A stretch of 64,000 bases of DNA, taken from positions 733,307-797,306 of the forward strand of contig VTEF01000002.1 in NCBI GenBank assembly GCA_008180335.1, read 5' to 3'. Below are positions 31,628 to 42,406 of this stretch, one piece after another; position 1 is the stretch's first letter; each line of letters begins with the position of its first letter. Under the pieces are notes generated by a model. It saw only the letters and a list, made by a program, of their open reading frames with translations, was not told the origin of the DNA and did not search any database. Source of the DNA: Priestia megaterium. Lineage in GTDB: Bacteria > Bacillota > Bacilli > Bacillales > Bacillaceae_H. The position numbers and the translations under genes were made by a program.

Positions 31628-34492
31628 ATGAGTAATGAAACGTCAAACAGGGGAGAGCCTTGGCAAGGGTTTTTGGGTCCGAACTATGGCTACGTATTAG
31701 AACAGTATGAGTTATATGAACAACAATCAGACTTAGTAGATCCAGAGTTAAAAGAACTATTTGACTATTGGGGAGCACCGCCAATTCTTGAGGGTCAAGG
31801 GAATGAGCAGGTGACGGCAGCGGCTTCGCCTGTCAATTCAACAAGCACAGCTAAAGTTGCATCTACCATTAAATTAGCAGAAAATATTCGTGCATACGGA
31901 CATTTGTATGCTTCTATTAGACCGCTAGAAAGTGAAAAGAAAGATCCAGTGCTTCTGCATTTAGAAGACTACAACTTAACAAAAGAAGACTTAAAGGCAA
32001 TACCAGTCGACATTTTATGTACGAATGCACCAGCACATGTAAAAAATGGTTTAGATGCAATTGAGTATTTAACAGATGTGTACACAAAAACGATGGCGTT
32101 TGAGTTCCATCATGTACATAATATGGAAGAAAACAAATGGTTAACTGAAATGGTGGAGTCAGGTGCAATATTCCAGCCGCTTTCAAATGAAAAACGAATT
32201 TCTGTATTAAAAAGATTAACGGAAGTAGAAGGGTTTGAACAGTTCTTACATCGTACATTTGTCGGACAAAAACGCTTTTCGATTGAAGGCGTGGATATGT
32301 TAATTCCGCTTATCGATGAATTAATTGCACGATCTGTTGAAACAAGTCCTAAAACAGTCAATATCGGAATGGCACACCGCGGTCGTTTAAATGTACTTGC
32401 TCATGTTTTAGGAAAGCCATATGAAATGATATTTGCTGAATTTCAACATTCACCGAATAAAGAGCTAGTCCCATCAGAAGGTTCTATCGGAATTAATTAC
32501 GGCTGGACTGGGGATGTAAAGTACCATTTAGGTGCAGATAAGCAAATAAAAGCTGAAAACACAGTGCGAGCTCGTTTAACATTGGCAAGCAATCCGAGTC
32601 ATTTGGAGTTTGTAAATCCAGTTGTGGAAGGGTTTACAAGAGCTGCTCAAGATGACCGTAAAACAAACGGTTATCCAAAACAGGATGTCAAAAAATCATT
32701 TGCTATCTTAATTCACGGTGATGCAGCGTTCCCTGGAGAAGGTATTGTTCAAGAGACGCTGAACTTAAATCAATTAGCGGGTTACCAAACAGGTGGTACC
32801 ATTCATATTATTGCTAACAATATGATTGGATTTACAACGGAAAGTGTCGATTCTCGCTCTACGAAATATGCAAGTGATTTAGCAAAAGGCTTTGAAATTC
32901 CAATCGTTCACGTCAATGCAGACGATCCAGAAGCATGTATAGCAGCTGCATATTTTGCGTATGAATATCGTCGCCGTTTTAATAAAGATTTCTTAATTGA
33001 TTTAATCGGCTATCGTCGATTCGGCCACAATGAAATGGATGAGCCGTCTGTTACGCAGCCAAAAATGTATGACATTATTACAAAGCGACCAACTGTACGC
33101 GCATTGTATGCTAAGCAATTAGAAGAAGCGAATGTACTAACAAGCGAGGAAACAGCAAAGATTAGTGAACAGCTGCAAGCTAAGTTACAAGCTGCATACG
33201 AAAAAGTGCCGTCAAAAGCAGAAAAGCGCCATCAAATTATGGAGATGCCTAAAGCTGTATTTAATGGAATTCCTTCTTTAGATACATCTGTAACAAAAGA
33301 AGAACTGTTAGATATTAATAGCGAACTTTTAAAGCATCCAGAAGATTTTAAAGTGTTTCCAAAGCTAGAACGTATTTTATCACGCCGTGCTAAAACGTTT
33401 GAAGAAAACGGAAAAGCTGATTGGTCGCTAGGAGAAGCATTTGCTTTTGCAACCATTTTAAGAGATGGTACACCAATTCGCATCACAGGGCAGGATTCAG
33501 AGCGTGGAACATTTGCCCATCGTCATTTAGTTCTACATGACTATGAGACAGGTGATGTATACTCACCATTGCACACAATGAAGAACGTAAGCGCTTCCTT
33601 CGATGTTCGAAACAGTCCGTTATCAGAAGGGTCAGTTCTTGGCTTTGATTATGGCTATAATGTGTTTGCGCCTGAGACACTTGTGATCTGGGAAGCTCAA
33701 TTTGGTGATTTTGCAAACGCGGGCCAAGTTATTATTGACCAATTTATTTCTGCTGGACGTGCGAAGTGGGGCCAAAAGTCAGGAATGGTGTTATTGCTTC
33801 CGCACGGTCACGAAGGGCAAGGACCAGAGCATTCAAGTGCGAGATTAGAACGTTTCTTGCAGCTTGCAGCTGAAAATAACTGGACAGTTGCAAATGTAAC
33901 AAGTTCAGCTCAATACTTCCACTTGTTAAGACGCCAAGCAGCGATTTTACAGCGTGAAGAGGTAAGACCGTTAGTAGTAATGTCACCAAAAAGCTTGCTT
34001 CGTAGCGCGTTTAGCGTTTCAGATGTAGAAGAGTTTACAAAAGGCTCTTTCCGCTTAGTCGTTGAGCAACCAGAGTTAGGAAAGAAAGAAGATGAGGTTG
34101 AACGTATTATTCTATGCAGCGGAAAAATTAGCGGTGATTTAACAGAACGCTTAAATAAAGAAGATAAATCTTGGGATTGGTTACACGTGCTTCGTCTTGA
34201 ACAGATCTATCCGTTTCCAAGACGCGTTGTTGCAGAAATTTTTGCTCGCTATAAAAACTTAAAAGAAATTGTATGGATGCAAGAAGAGCCTGAAAATATG
34301 GGCGCATGGAATTATGTTGAGTCAAAACTCCGTGAAGTTGCACCTGAAGGAGTGAGTGTGGACTACATCGGACGTAGAAGACGTTCAAGCCCAGCAGAAG
34401 GAGACCCAACAGCTCACAGACAAGAGCAAGAGCGCATTTTACAAGATGCATTAACAAAAACACAAATCGCTAATGATGTAGTGACACGATAG
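31628..34492 (+). CDS. odhA: 2-oxoglutarate dehydrogenase E1 component
   Basis: Thiamine-diphosphate-dependent E1 of the 2-oxoglutarate dehydrogenase complex, 954 residues (full length for Bacillus OdhA). It decarboxylates 2-oxoglutarate and transfers succinyl to the E2 lipoyl arm in the TCA cycle. Seen: an N-terminal E1 segment [33 protein letters not shown], the ThDP-binding region [10 protein letters not shown] with downstream [23 protein letters not shown], and the C-terminal transketolase-like part with [13 protein letters not shown] and [14 protein letters not shown]. The GGGGG-rich ribosome site precedes the ATG. Followed 15 bases later by odhB. Confidence 0.97.
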   Translation: MSNETSNRGEPWQGFLGPNYGYVLEQYELYEQQSDLVDPELKELFDYWGAPPILEGQGNEQVTAAASPVNSTSTAKVASTIKLAENIRAYGHLYASIRPLESEKKDPVLLHLEDYNLTKEDLKAIPVDILCTNAPAHVKNGLDAIEYLTDVYTKTMAFEFHHVHNMEENKWLTEMVESGAIFQPLSNEKRISVLKRLTEVEGFEQFLHRTFVGQKRFSIEGVDMLIPLIDELIARSVETSPKTVNIGMAHRGRLNVLAHVLGKPYEMIFAEFQHSPNKELVPSEGSIGINYGWTGDVKYHLGADKQIKAENTVRARLTLASNPSHLEFVNPVVEGFTRAAQDDRKTNGYPKQDVKKSFAILIHGDAAFPGEGIVQETLNLNQLAGYQTGGTIHIIANNMIGFTTESVDSRSTKYASDLAKGFEIPIVHVNADDPEACIAAAYFAYEYRRRFNKDFLIDLIGYRRFGHNEMDEPSVTQPKMYDIITKRPTVRALYAKQLEEANVLTSEETAKISEQLQAKLQAAYEKVPSKAEKRHQIMEMPKAVFNGIPSLDTSVTKEELLDINSELLKHPEDFKVFPKLERILSRRAKTFEENGKADWSLGEAFAFATILRDGTPIRITGQDSERGTFAHRHLVLHDYETGDVYSPLHTMKNVSASFDVRNSPLSEGSVLGFDYGYNVFAPETLVIWEAQFGDFANAGQVIIDQFISAGRAKWGQKSGMVLLLPHGHEGQGPEHSSARLERFLQLAAENNWTVANVTSSAQYFHLLRRQAAILQREEVRPLVVMSPKSLLRSAFSVSDVEEFTKGSFRLVVEQPELGKKEDEVERIILCSGKISGDLTERLNKEDKSWDWLHVLRLEQIYPFPRRVVAEIFARYKNLKEIVWMQEEPENMGAWNYVESKLREVAPEGVSVDYIGRRRRSSPAEGDPTAHRQEQERILQDALTKTQIANDVVTR

Positions 34493-34507
34493 GAAGGGGA
34501 ATGAACA

Positions 34508-35794
34508 ATGGGAGAAATCAAAGTACCGGAATTAGCTGAATCAATTTCTGAAGGAACAGTGGCACAATGGCTGAAGCAAGTAGGAGACTTCGTTGAAAAA
34601 GGCGACTATATTGTTGAGCTTGAAACAGATAAAGTAAATGTTGAAATTACGGCTGAAGACTCAGGTGTGTTAACAGAGTTGCTTGCAGGTGAAGGTGATA
34701 CAGTTCAAGTAGGGGAAATCATTGCTCGTTTAGAAGCAAATGGTGAAGCTAAAGCAGCACCTTCAGCACCAGCAGAAACGCCTGCTCCACAAAAAGAAGA
34801 GCCAGTTCAGCAGCAAGAAGCGAAACAAGAAGTAGCGCCAGCAGCAGAAGTGAAAGAGCAGCCTGCTCAGCAAAAGCAATGGCTAATTGCTTCACCAGCA
34901 GCGCGTAAGGCAGCAAGAGAGCGTGGCATTAAGCTTGATCAAGTGCCAACAACAGATCCATTAGGGCGCGTTCGTAAACATGATATTGATTTATATGCTG
35001 ATCAAAAAACAGCGCAACAAAAAGAAGAGAAAGCTCAAGCAGCTAACCAGTCTAAACCGGTACCTTCTCCAGCAGTGAATGAAGGCAGCGATAAGCCAGT
35101 TGAACGCGTTCGTATGTCGCGTCGCCGTCAAACAATCGCAAATCGTCTTGTTGAAGTTCAACAAACAGCAGCGATGCTTACAACATTCAATGAAGTTGAT
35201 ATGACAGCAGTTATGGCGCTTCGTAAACGTCGTAAAGATAAATTTTTTGAACAACATGATGTTCGTTTAGGATTTATGTCATTCTTTACGAAAGCAGTAG
35301 TAGCAGCACTGAAAAAATATCCATTGTTAAATGCAGAAATTCAAGGGAATGAACTTGTAATTAAAAAATTCTATGATATCGGAATTGCAGTATCAGCTCC
35401 AGATGGCCTTGTTGTACCGGTTGTTCGTGACGCAGATCGCAAAACATTTGCTGGTATTGAAGGAAATATCGTTGAGTTAGCAAAGAAAGCCCGCGATAAC
35501 AAACTAGCTTTAAAAGATTTACAAGGTGGAACGTTTACGATTACAAACGGTGGAGTGTTCGGTTCATTAATGTCTACACCAATTTTAAACGGACCTCAAG
35601 TTGGTATTCTAGGCATGCATAAAGTACAGCTTCGTCCAGTTGCAATTGACGAAGAGCGTATTGAAAACCGTCCGATGATGTATATTGCATTATCATATGA
35701 CCACCGCATCGTTGATGGCAAAGAGGCTGTTAGCTTCCTTGCTACAGTGAAAGAATTACTCGAAGATCCAGAGTCATTATTATTAGAAGGCTAA
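34508..35794 (+). CDS. odhB: Dihydrolipoyllysine succinyltransferase (E2) of 2-oxoglutarate dehydrogenase
   Basis: E2 core of 428 residues. Domains in order: lipoyl domain (1-76) with the lipoylated Lys42 in [11 protein letters not shown]; an Ala/Pro/Glu/Gln-rich linker (77-125); the E1/E3-binding domain with [17 protein letters not shown]; a second linker; and the catalytic domain (about 200-428) with FNEVDMTA and the HRIVDGKEA active-site motif near the C-terminus. It moves succinyl from the lipoyl arm to CoA. E3 is shared and not encoded here. Its terminator has been split by the IS3-borne island, so readthrough into the island is possible. Confidence 0.97.
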   Translation: MGEIKVPELAESISEGTVAQWLKQVGDFVEKGDYIVELETDKVNVEITAEDSGVLTELLAGEGDTVQVGEIIARLEANGEAKAAPSAPAETPAPQKEEPVQQQEAKQEVAPAAEVKEQPAQQKQWLIASPAARKAARERGIKLDQVPTTDPLGRVRKHDIDLYADQKTAQQKEEKAQAANQSKPVPSPAVNEGSDKPVERVRMSRRRQTIANRLVEVQQTAAMLTTFNEVDMTAVMALRKRRKDKFFEQHDVRLGFMSFFTKAVVAALKKYPLLNAEIQGNELVIKKFYDIGIAVSAPDGLVVPVVRDADRKTFAGIEGNIVELAKKARDNKLALKDLQGGTFTITNGGVFGSLMSTPILNGPQVGILGMHKVQLRPVAIDEERIENRPMMYIALSYDHRIVDGKEAVSFLATVKELLEDPESLLLEG

Positions 35795-35797
35795 TAC

Positions 35798-35826
35798 AAA
35801 AAAACGCCAGCTTCTTTATATGAAGG
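35798..35826 (+). terminator. Left half of the split odhB terminator
   Basis: A-run plus arm CGCCAGCT (35805-35812). The complementary AGCTGGCG with its T-run is at 43110-43124. The three bases AGG at 35824-35826 recur at 43107-43109 as the target duplication. Confidence 0.8.
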
Positions 35827-35864
35827 TGGTAAGCACCCTTAAAATAAGACATGAATCAAAACAC

Positions 35865-35972
35865 CTAGGCAGCCTGTTTTCGATATTCAATCGGGGACAG
35901 GTTGTTTAAATTTCGTTGAATTCGCACATGATTATAGTAATGAATGTATTCTAATACAAGTTCTTTCACTGA
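35865..35972 (-). pseudogene. IS3-family transposase orfB, C-terminal remnant
   Basis: The minus-strand frame reads SVKELVLEYIHYYN, HVRIQRNLNNLSPIEYRKQ and a stop, the usual end of an IS3 (IS150-group) integrase after the last catalytic Glu. Everything upstream, including the DDE residues, is missing. It sits 27 bases inside the left terminal repeat. Confidence 0.8.
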
Positions 35973-35977
35973 TAAAT

Positions 35978-36013
35978 AAACCTTCCTTATTTACATGTTT
36001 GGAAGGTTTTTTA
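35978..36013. terminator. Hairpin with T-run beside the orfB remnant
   Basis: AAACCTTCC pairs with GGAAGGTTT, then TTT. It marks the inner edge of the left IS remnant and could block transcription from odhB into the island. Confidence 0.6.
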
Positions 36014-36248
36014 TTTCATAGTTAGATGTAGTACTTAAGCTATATTTTGGAAGGTTGATTTACTTTTTAATAAGTGTGATAGGTGAATTACTACTTTGTC
36101 TTTAAACACATCTCTCATCTTTTACTTATTGATAATACGTTGAATACCTGGTTTTTCCTTATAAAGATTACAGTGATTAGAAAATTCTCTTACAAAAAGA
36201 ATTTTTCTATTCAAATATAGTATTTTTAGGAATGAATAAGGATATATT
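36014..36248. other. Intergenic stretch inside the island, nothing recognised
   Basis: About 235 A+T-rich bases between the IS remnant and the end of the germination operon, without a supported gene. Confidence 0.4.
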
Positions 36249-36276
36249 CAACCCCTTTCAAATCTGAAAGGGGTTG
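36249..36276 (-). terminator. Terminator of the germinant receptor operon
   Basis: CAACCCCTTTCA pairs with TGAAAGGGGTTG 24 bases past the stop of the B-subunit gene. The T-run on the minus strand is weak. Confidence 0.65.
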
Positions 36277-36299
36277 TGCGTGAATCAATCAGTCGGTGT

Positions 36300-37403
36300 T
36301 CATTGCTTTTCGTGCTTCTTAGTTATTTTATGTTTAATATAAATGAACAAAAAGAGAAAAGGAATATATAAATATACAAAATAGAAAGCAATATTTGAAT
36401 ACATTTCATCTAACCGTTCTATTTGCCTTTTCTCTTCGAGAACATTAGCTAAAAAAAAGAATAATCCCAAGACAATTAACAAACTTACACGTTGTTTCAT
36501 ATTTACTAATTTCTTAATACCACGGCAAGCTGCCCATATTTTTACGCTGCTATTGGGTAATATAATAAGTACCCAAGTGGAAACAATAATAAATTCAACT
36601 CTTTCTATTATAGGCAACTCTGCAATTTTCATTAAAGTTAATGTCGGCCATGTTGTATCGTTTAGATGCCCTTCACTATAGACGGTAAATGTAATGATCG
36701 CTATTATAAGATACACTACGATTGAAAATAGAAGTCCAAAATGGGCCCATTTTTGTGATTTTTCTGGATTTTTTATAAATGGGTAAAACATGAATAAAGT
36801 CTCAAAACCAAGATACTGATGCAACATAACTTTAGATGATGATAATATTTCCTTAACAGAGTGATTAAAAAGGGGCATTAAATGATTTACATTGGCAAAT
36901 TCTAACGAAAAGAAATTTAAGGGAAAAAGTATAGAAAAAGCTATGATAAATCCCCAGAAACACAAGCCGGTAATAACACGGATTCCACTGGTTACAATGT
37001 AATAAATGAGGACTAGGAGAATGAAGCTTATTTTCCATGTTTCCATTAAGGGAAACATCCAAGTTTGAACAACCTCAATATAAACACGGAAAACAATTAA
37101 CGCCGATACTAGTAGGTAGAAAATCAAACAAATGTTGAATAGCCCACCAATCCATTTCCCGAAGCAAAAAAGGTGAACATACATGATATCATTATTAGCA
37201 ATTGCAAGAATACGATACATCATCCAAATTACTATATGTATGCTTACACCAGATAAAATGATGGAAATCCATGCATCATAACCAGCATCCTGAACTATCT
37301 CTCTTTGATAACTCATGATTCCTACACCAATAATATTCAAATAAATCAGAAAGAAAACGTAAAAAGGGGATACTAAATATTGCTCGTTGAGTGAAATTTT
37401 CAC
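36300..37403 (-). CDS. gerKB: Spore germinant receptor B subunit (GerKB-like permease)
   Basis: Polytopic membrane protein of 367 residues with about ten transmembrane segments, a member of the spore-specific branch of the APC superfamily. The first segment begins ISLNEQYLVSPFYVFFLIY; the tail is basic. In GerA-type receptors this subunit forms the likely germinant-binding pocket in the spore inner membrane. Last gene of the A-C-B operon; its start is 27 bases after the C-subunit stop. A-C-B order is that of B. subtilis gerK, so the symbol is by gene order and family only. The operon lies inside the IS3-borne island. Confidence 0.85.
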   Translation of the reverse strand: MKISLNEQYLVSPFYVFFLIYLNIIGVGIMSYQREIVQDAGYDAWISIILSGVSIHIVIWMMYRILAIANNDIMYVHLFCFGKWIGGLFNICLIFYLLVSALIVFRVYIEVVQTWMFPLMETWKISFILLVLIYYIVTSGIRVITGLCFWGFIIAFSILFPLNFFSLEFANVNHLMPLFNHSVKEILSSSKVMLHQYLGFETLFMFYPFIKNPEKSQKWAHFGLLFSIVVYLIIAIITFTVYSEGHLNDTTWPTLTLMKIAELPIIERVEFIIVSTWVLIILPNSSVKIWAACRGIKKLVNMKQRVSLLIVLGLFFFLANVLEEKRQIERLDEMYSNIAFYFVYLYIPFLFLFIYIKHKITKKHEKQ

Positions 37404-37429
37404 ATGGATCCACCTCGTAAAATGCAGAC

Positions 37430-38500
37430 TTATTCTACAATACCCGTATTTAGGATATTAACATTAGTGTGTACAGTGGTTTTTATATCAGGGTATATGT
37501 CCTTAAAACGTTGATAATCCCAATTTCTTGATGTTGCCCTAACTTTTTCTCCTAACCCAAGTGGGTCTATGTTGTATTCTTGAAATAATAAAACTAATCG
37601 TTCTACTTCTTCATTAAATTGTTCATTTAAAACCTGTTCCAACTCTAGAACGTGTTTGTTTAAATTAAACCAAGATGGGGAGATTTTAATCTCTGTATCG
37701 ATGGTTAAATCAATCAATATACGTGGATCTCTTTTACTTTTATCCACCGCATATTTAGCTTTGGCATCAAGGTTTCTCAATAAAAGTTGTACTTCCTTGT
37801 TGTGAACCTTAATTTTTGTATAATATTGTCCATGAGCTGTACCGTCATGTAATATTTTTACAAAAAACGACTCCCTTAAGTTAATATTATGTACAAACTT
37901 ACCTTCCTTTAATAAAGCTAATCCGCCTATTTTAATTTGCCCTTCCTCAAGGATTAGATAAGGTAAATATGGATCCTTACCTTCGCTATAATGATCTGTC
38001 ATAAATAAGTGAAGATTCGTTTTTGGCAAATTACCTTTTTCAATGTTGTGATTGATTTTATTACTTAAATGGAATGGAAGACTTAATTTTTTACTTGAAT
38101 TAATTATTTCTTCAGCTGTGTTTTCAGCTATGACTATCTGCATGCGACTTCCAGCAATCGGATCTCTACTCAGATTAGTTATAACATCATCAATCCCTTT
38201 TTTTGCAAACTCTTTGCCGAATAATACAAAATCTAATTTGCCTATTTCAATGGGGAATTCAGATTTTGAATTTATTCTCGGAAGAATATCTTCATACGAA
38301 TCAGACACCGTTTTAAAACTATTTGATTTGGCTGTTCCTTTTTCCTCGTAAGTAGGCCAGATAACGATCCCTTTAACTTTGTCTTCCTGCATATCATACC
38401 CAAGGGTTTCCACAGTCTGAACTTTATCAATGATCCTCTCATTTTCACACCCTGATAAGAAGAAGGTTAAGCTAAAAGTTAACAGGAAAAATGGTTTCAT
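37430..38500 (-). CDS. gerKC: Spore germinant receptor C subunit (GerKC-like lipoprotein)
   Basis: Lipoprotein of 356 residues. The signal peptide ends in a lipobox FFLSGCENE, giving a lipid-modified Cys at about position 18. The mature part follows the GerAC family: N-terminal domain with VETLGYDMQEDKVKGIVIWP and a C-terminal domain with the RNWDYQRFKDIYPD segment near the end. It would sit on the outer face of the spore inner membrane and need Lgt and GerD-associated clustering. Middle gene of the operon, starting 26 bases after the A-subunit stop; AGAGGTG precedes the ATG. Confidence 0.88.
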   Translation of the reverse strand: MKPFFLLTFSLTFFLSGCENERIIDKVQTVETLGYDMQEDKVKGIVIWPTYEEKGTAKSNSFKTVSDSYEDILPRINSKSEFPIEIGKLDFVLFGKEFAKKGIDDVITNLSRDPIAGSRMQIVIAENTAEEIINSSKKLSLPFHLSNKINHNIEKGNLPKTNLHLFMTDHYSEGKDPYLPYLILEEGQIKIGGLALLKEGKFVHNINLRESFFVKILHDGTAHGQYYTKIKVHNKEVQLLLRNLDAKAKYAVDKSKRDPRILIDLTIDTEIKISPSWFNLNKHVLELEQVLNEQFNEEVERLVLLFQEYNIDPLGLGEKVRATSRNWDYQRFKDIYPDIKTTVHTNVNILNTGIVE

Positions 38501-38526
38501 TCTTCACCTCTAATTTCCTTTTCTAA

Positions 38527-40062
38527 TCATTCATCAAATTCATTCTTCTTTCTTTTGTGATTATGTGGCTGGTATCTCCAAATCGATTTAGGACGTAAAT
38601 AACTTAGCCTTTTTGAAGTTAGATTATAAGAGGAACGGATAAAACTATCTGCTAAATCTTGACGTCTAAAAGGATACAATGGAACTGTATAGGGTGTACC
38701 TAATGATTCCAATCGTGTAAGATGAACGATTAAAAAGCTGATTCCTAAAACGATGCCTAGTCCGCCCCAAATTGACGCGACGATAATTAAAGGAAAACGT
38801 AAAAAACGTATCGTGTTTGACATTTTATAAATGGGTGTAGTGAAGGAAGCTAGGGCTGACAAGGCAACTATGATAAGTAAAACATTACTTGTTAATGCGG
38901 CCTCAACTGCAGCCTGACCGACAACAATACCGCCCACTATTCCCAGTGTTTGTCCTACTTTAGTAGGTAATCGGGCTCCGGCCTCACGTAAAAGTTCAAT
39001 CGTAAATTCCAAAAATAGCACCTCAATTACTGGCGGAAATGGAACATTATGCCGAGAATAACTAAGTGCACCAAATAAAACGTCAGGAATCACCTCGTAA
39101 TGGTAAGTCAAAACTACTATATAAATAGATGTTGCAAAAATGGAGAAAAGGACACTAAAGATCCGTATTAAACGAAAAAGAGATGCAATAATCCATGGTA
39201 ATAAATAATCTTCAGGTGAAATAAAAAAGTCAAGCAACGTAGAAGGACCTGTTATAGCAAAAGATGATCCATTACTAAAAACAGCTACTTGCCCGTTAAT
39301 AAGAGCAAAAACCGCCCTATCAATTCGTTCAGTTGAAAGAAGTAGAGGAAACGGTGTTATGGAATTATCAGTTATTAATAGATGAAGTTGAGAAGAATCA
39401 AAAACTACATCAAAATCAATATCACGGAGCCGTTGGGTCATTGTATTAACATGTTGCTCATTAGTAACTCCTTCAATATAAGCAATGATAACTCTAGTAT
39501 GCGAGATAGCACCTACATTAATTTCCTTAATAGTTAAATTTGATGTATTTAGTTGCTGCCTTAGTAAATGTATATTTACATCAATGTTTTCAACAAACCC
39601 TACCTGCGGTCCCACAACACTGAACTCATTCTCAACGTTATTTTGTTCACGTAAGCCAACTTTCTCATTAGATAAAAGAATTAAAGCAAACCTTTGGTCA
39701 TTTTCCCTCATTTGAAGAATCGCATAACCTTTAAGTAACTTTGATTCGGCCTCTTTGATATTATCCGTAATCACAATGTCTTCAATTGGAATCATTTTCT
39801 TTATATCATCAATTTTCTCTAGCTTGGCTAGCTCATAAGGACGATCTCTGAAACCAAGTAAAATTTTCAGTTGCAGTTGTTGTTGATCAATCAATGTATT
39901 GTAGTATGAAATAATTAACTGTCCTGATTCATCCCTAAGGGGGAATTGTTTAAAATCACTAGATTTTTTGGCCTTAGCAAGCAGTTCACCAATGCATTGA
40001 GAATTCTCTGTATTAGCTTGTTCCTCTTCCTTACTCCTGATTTTTGTTTTTTTAAGAAACAT
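38527..40062 (-). CDS. gerKA: Spore germinant receptor A subunit (GerKA-like)
   Basis: Protein of 511 residues. A soluble N-terminal domain (about 1-265) is followed by five or so membrane segments (about 285-445) and a basic C-terminal tail. Family marks include STERIDRAVFALINGQVAVF, SPEDYLLPW, and the conserved FPPVIEVLFLEFTIELLREAG region, where oligomeric GerA-type channels form. It triggers ion release when the cognate nutrient is sensed. First gene of the A-C-B operon. About 155 bases upstream on the opposite strand lies a decayed Tn3 transposase, so the operon sits in a transposon-rich context. Confidence 0.9.
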   Translation of the reverse strand: MFLKKTKIRSKEEEQANTENSQCIGELLAKAKKSSDFKQFPLRDESGQLIISYYNTLIDQQQLQLKILLGFRDRPYELAKLEKIDDIKKMIPIEDIVITDNIKEAESKLLKGYAILQMRENDQRFALILLSNEKVGLREQNNVENEFSVVGPQVGFVENIDVNIHLLRQQLNTSNLTIKEINVGAISHTRVIIAYIEGVTNEQHVNTMTQRLRDIDFDVVFDSSQLHLLITDNSITPFPLLLSTERIDRAVFALINGQVAVFSNGSSFAITGPSTLLDFFISPEDYLLPWIIASLFRLIRIFSVLFSIFATSIYIVVLTYHYEVIPDVLFGALSYSRHNVPFPPVIEVLFLEFTIELLREAGARLPTKVGQTLGIVGGIVVGQAAVEAALTSNVLLIIVALSALASFTTPIYKMSNTIRFLRFPLIIVASIWGGLGIVLGISFLIVHLTRLESLGTPYTVPLYPFRRQDLADSFIRSSYNLTSKRLSYLRPKSIWRYQPHNHKRKKNEFDE

Positions 40063-40216
40063 CTAATCAGCTCACTAACTTTAGGGAATTCATTTCATAC
40101 TTTATTATGGGATATTACCTTACAATTTATACTTTGTTTGTTTTTAAGCTTATTTTTTAAGTTGACATCTTTTATTCGCTCTAGATTATATAAATACTAG
40201 TTGATGGTCAGATATA
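40063..40216. other. Probable promoter region of the germination operon
   Basis: About 150 A+T-rich bases upstream of gerKA. A forespore (sigma-G) promoter is expected for such operons, but I could not assign one with confidence. Confidence 0.35.
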
Positions 40217-40493
40217 ATTTGTTAGATTTGCTAAGAGAAACAGATTTTCATACAGCATTTACTAAGCATTTTAAGACTACATCGGATCGAGAAATTTTAG
40301 ACCGAGAGACTAACCAACGTCGACTTCTTCTCAGTTTATTTGGACTGGTACCAATACAGGTCTGAAAGCTGTCTCTGCTGGAAAGCAACACATATGGTTA
40401 TCGAAAACTTCGATATACCCGTATGAGGCGGTACCTTAATAACAATGCAATAAATTTAATCTGTGCGCAAAGGTTCCACGAGAACTCTGACCG
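40217..40493 (+). pseudogene. Tn3-family transposase remnant
   Basis: Three successive frames together give the Tn3 TnpA order: TDFHTAFTKHFKTTSDREIL then DRETNQRRLLLSLFGL; after a frameshift GTNTGLKAVSAGKQH; after another, RKLRYTRMRRYLNNNAI. These match the region before the catalytic aspartates of Tn3/Tn1546-type transposases (about 1000 residues when intact). Only about 95 residues remain, with two frameshifts and a terminal stop. Confidence 0.75.
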
Positions 40494-40714
40494 CTAATTC
40501 AGGTCCTTTTCCATGCTTTTACGAGAAAAAATAAGGACAACGAACGGAAATGTTTTTTTAAAACCACAACCCCGGTTTTTGGCCAGGTTTGTGCATTGCT
40601 AAAATATGGTTAAAGGTATTGTTTGCTAAATGCTTCTATACAAGCTGCCTAATGGCACGTGTCAGTTTGTGGGTACCGCTTCTTTCGTCTGACTGCTTGA
40701 ATTAGGCATCTCGC
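40494..40714. other. Decayed stretch between relics
   Basis: No open frame of note on either strand. It probably contains more of the Tn3 or AdhE-like relics, but I cannot align it. Confidence 0.3.
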
Positions 40715-40835
40715 CCCCCCATACGCTACACGTTTAATATTGATCAAATGCTGAGCTCATATATTGTCAGTGGAAGTCTTATTACCAAAAGCACCACATC
40801 CCAGTGTCAAGGACGGTAGTATTGACGGAGGCTAG
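40715..40835 (-). pseudogene. AdhE-like aldehyde-alcohol dehydrogenase remnant
   Basis: A minus-strand frame reads PSLTLGCGAFGNKTSTDNI, a stop, then AQHLINIKRVA, matching the linker between the aldehyde and alcohol dehydrogenase halves of AdhE (PSxTLGCG then HLLNIKxVA). Flanking sequence is too decayed to extend. About 40 residues of a roughly 870-residue enzyme. Confidence 0.45.
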
Positions 40836-41002
40836 CTTTTGGCCAAACTGACTTAACGTTTCTTCAGACCCTAACAAAGTTCACAAAAACATAGATGGAG
40901 CACGTGAAGGTGTTTTTACCTCTTCATCTAGACAGTAGCGGACTGAATTAATAGAATTTAACTAAAGACTGAAAATTCAAATTCATATCAGATGGGATTC
41001 TA

Positions 41003-42073
41003 TTGATTAAAAGTGAATATTACACGCAGGAAAATCATGGACCTTATGAAATTTATAATTTAGGTGATTTTAATTTAGAAGAAGGGGATGTCATTACTAA
41101 TTGTAAACTTGCTTATGTGACATTTGGGGAATTGAATGAAGTGAAGGACAATGCAATCCTTATCCCTACATGGTTTTCTGGCACCAGCAAAAATATGGAG
41201 ACTTATATTGGGAGTGAAAGAGCGCTAAATCCCGAAAAGTATTTCATTATCATCGTTAATCAATTAGGAAATGGACTTTCAAGCTCTCCGCATAATATGC
41301 CAGCCCCGTTAAACATGGCTAATTTCCCAAAAGTTCGAATTAGTGATGATGTCCGTGCTCAACACAAGCTTGTTACCGAAAAATTTGGAATCTACGAATT
41401 AGCCCTTGTTGTAGGCGGTTCCATGGGAGCACAGCAAACGTATGAATGGGCTGTTCGTTACCCGGATATGGTCAAACGAGCAGCACCAATTGCAGGTACC
41501 GCAAAAAATACGCCGCATGATTTTTTATATACACAGACACTAATCGAAGCTATTACCTCTGATCCAAAATGGAATGGCGGTAATTATCAATCATGTACGG
41601 AAGTTAGAGATGGACTAAAAAGGCATGCTAAATTATGGAGTGTTATGGGAATGAGCACCGAATTCTACAAACAAGAAGCATGGCGTTTATTTAATGTAAA
41701 CTCCCTGGATGAATTTATATCCGGTTTTTTTGAACCTCTTTTCTGCGAAATGGACCCTAATGCCCTTATTTGCAAGGCATGGAAATGGCAACGAGGCGAT
41801 GTGAGCAGAATGACCGGCGGAGATCTTAAAGAAGCACTTGGGAGAATCAAAGCAAAAGTTTTTGTTATGCCAATTGATACGGACATGTTCTTCCCTCCGA
41901 GGGATTGTGAAGATGAACATAAATTGATTCCAAATAGTGAATTTAGAGTAATCAAAAGTATCTGTGGACACATTGGTTTATTTGGTGCAGAAGGAACGGA
42001 TTATTCAGATCAGATAGATAAACATCTTTCCGAGCTTTTAGCGATGCCTGTTATAGCAGAAGAAGTCAGGTAA
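41003..42073 (+). CDS. MetX-like alpha/beta hydrolase (homoserine acetyltransferase superfamily)
   Basis: Protein of 356 residues of the homoserine O-acetyltransferase-like alpha/beta-hydrolase group. Seen: LAYVTFGELNEVKDNAILIP, TWFSGTSKNMETYIG, NQLGNGLSSSPHN, the nucleophile motif VVGGSMGAQQTYEWA, a candidate Asp in IDTDMFFPP and a His in ICGHIGLFG. Several divergent members are esterases or hydrolases rather than transferases, and there is no metabolic context here. The proposed start is TTG 41003 with only a weak GGGA site, so the start is uncertain. It is the only intact non-germination gene in the island and has its own terminator. Confidence 0.75.
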   Translation: MIKSEYYTQENHGPYEIYNLGDFNLEEGDVITNCKLAYVTFGELNEVKDNAILIPTWFSGTSKNMETYIGSERALNPEKYFIIIVNQLGNGLSSSPHNMPAPLNMANFPKVRISDDVRAQHKLVTEKFGIYELALVVGGSMGAQQTYEWAVRYPDMVKRAAPIAGTAKNTPHDFLYTQTLIEAITSDPKWNGGNYQSCTEVRDGLKRHAKLWSVMGMSTEFYKQEAWRLFNVNSLDEFISGFFEPLFCEMDPNALICKAWKWQRGDVSRMTGGDLKEALGRIKAKVFVMPIDTDMFFPPRDCEDEHKLIPNSEFRVIKSICGHIGLFGAEGTDYSDQIDKHLSELLAMPVIAEEVR

Positions 42074-42406
42074 AATATGTATCCGCTTTCAATTTAAAGT
42101 GGTGTTAAAGATATACTATGTAAGCAATACAGGACCGAAGTAGCTTAACAAAGACAAATCAAGAAGGGTTACAAATTCGGTTGTACCGATTGTAACCCTT
42201 CTTTTATTGAAAATAAGTTTTGAGGTTAGTGCTTTGCGCATTTCGGCTGCCTGCCTTGACGCTAACACCTCGATTAAGTCAACGACTCTGCTCAGGAAGG
42301 TTTCATCTGAAAAGATGATCAACACTAGATGAGTGCTTTTGGTTTCGTCATTACCCTTTGTTTTACATTATCTACCTCAGAAATTGGTTAATCACTAGTG
42401 TTAAAT
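42074..42406. other. Intergenic stretch with one terminator
   Basis: Between the MetX-like gene and the BNR fragment. A minus-strand open frame at 42116-42325 contains the terminator hairpin and is not a gene. The rest shows nothing recognisable. Confidence 0.4.
42162..42205 (+). terminator. Terminator after the MetX-like gene
   Basis: AGAAGGGTTACAA pairs with TTGTAACCCTTCT and is followed by a T-run. Confidence 0.8.

Noticed and set aside
42116..42325. Minus-strand frame of 69 codons after the MetX-like gene
   Set aside because: It contains the terminator hairpin of that gene and has no ribosome site.
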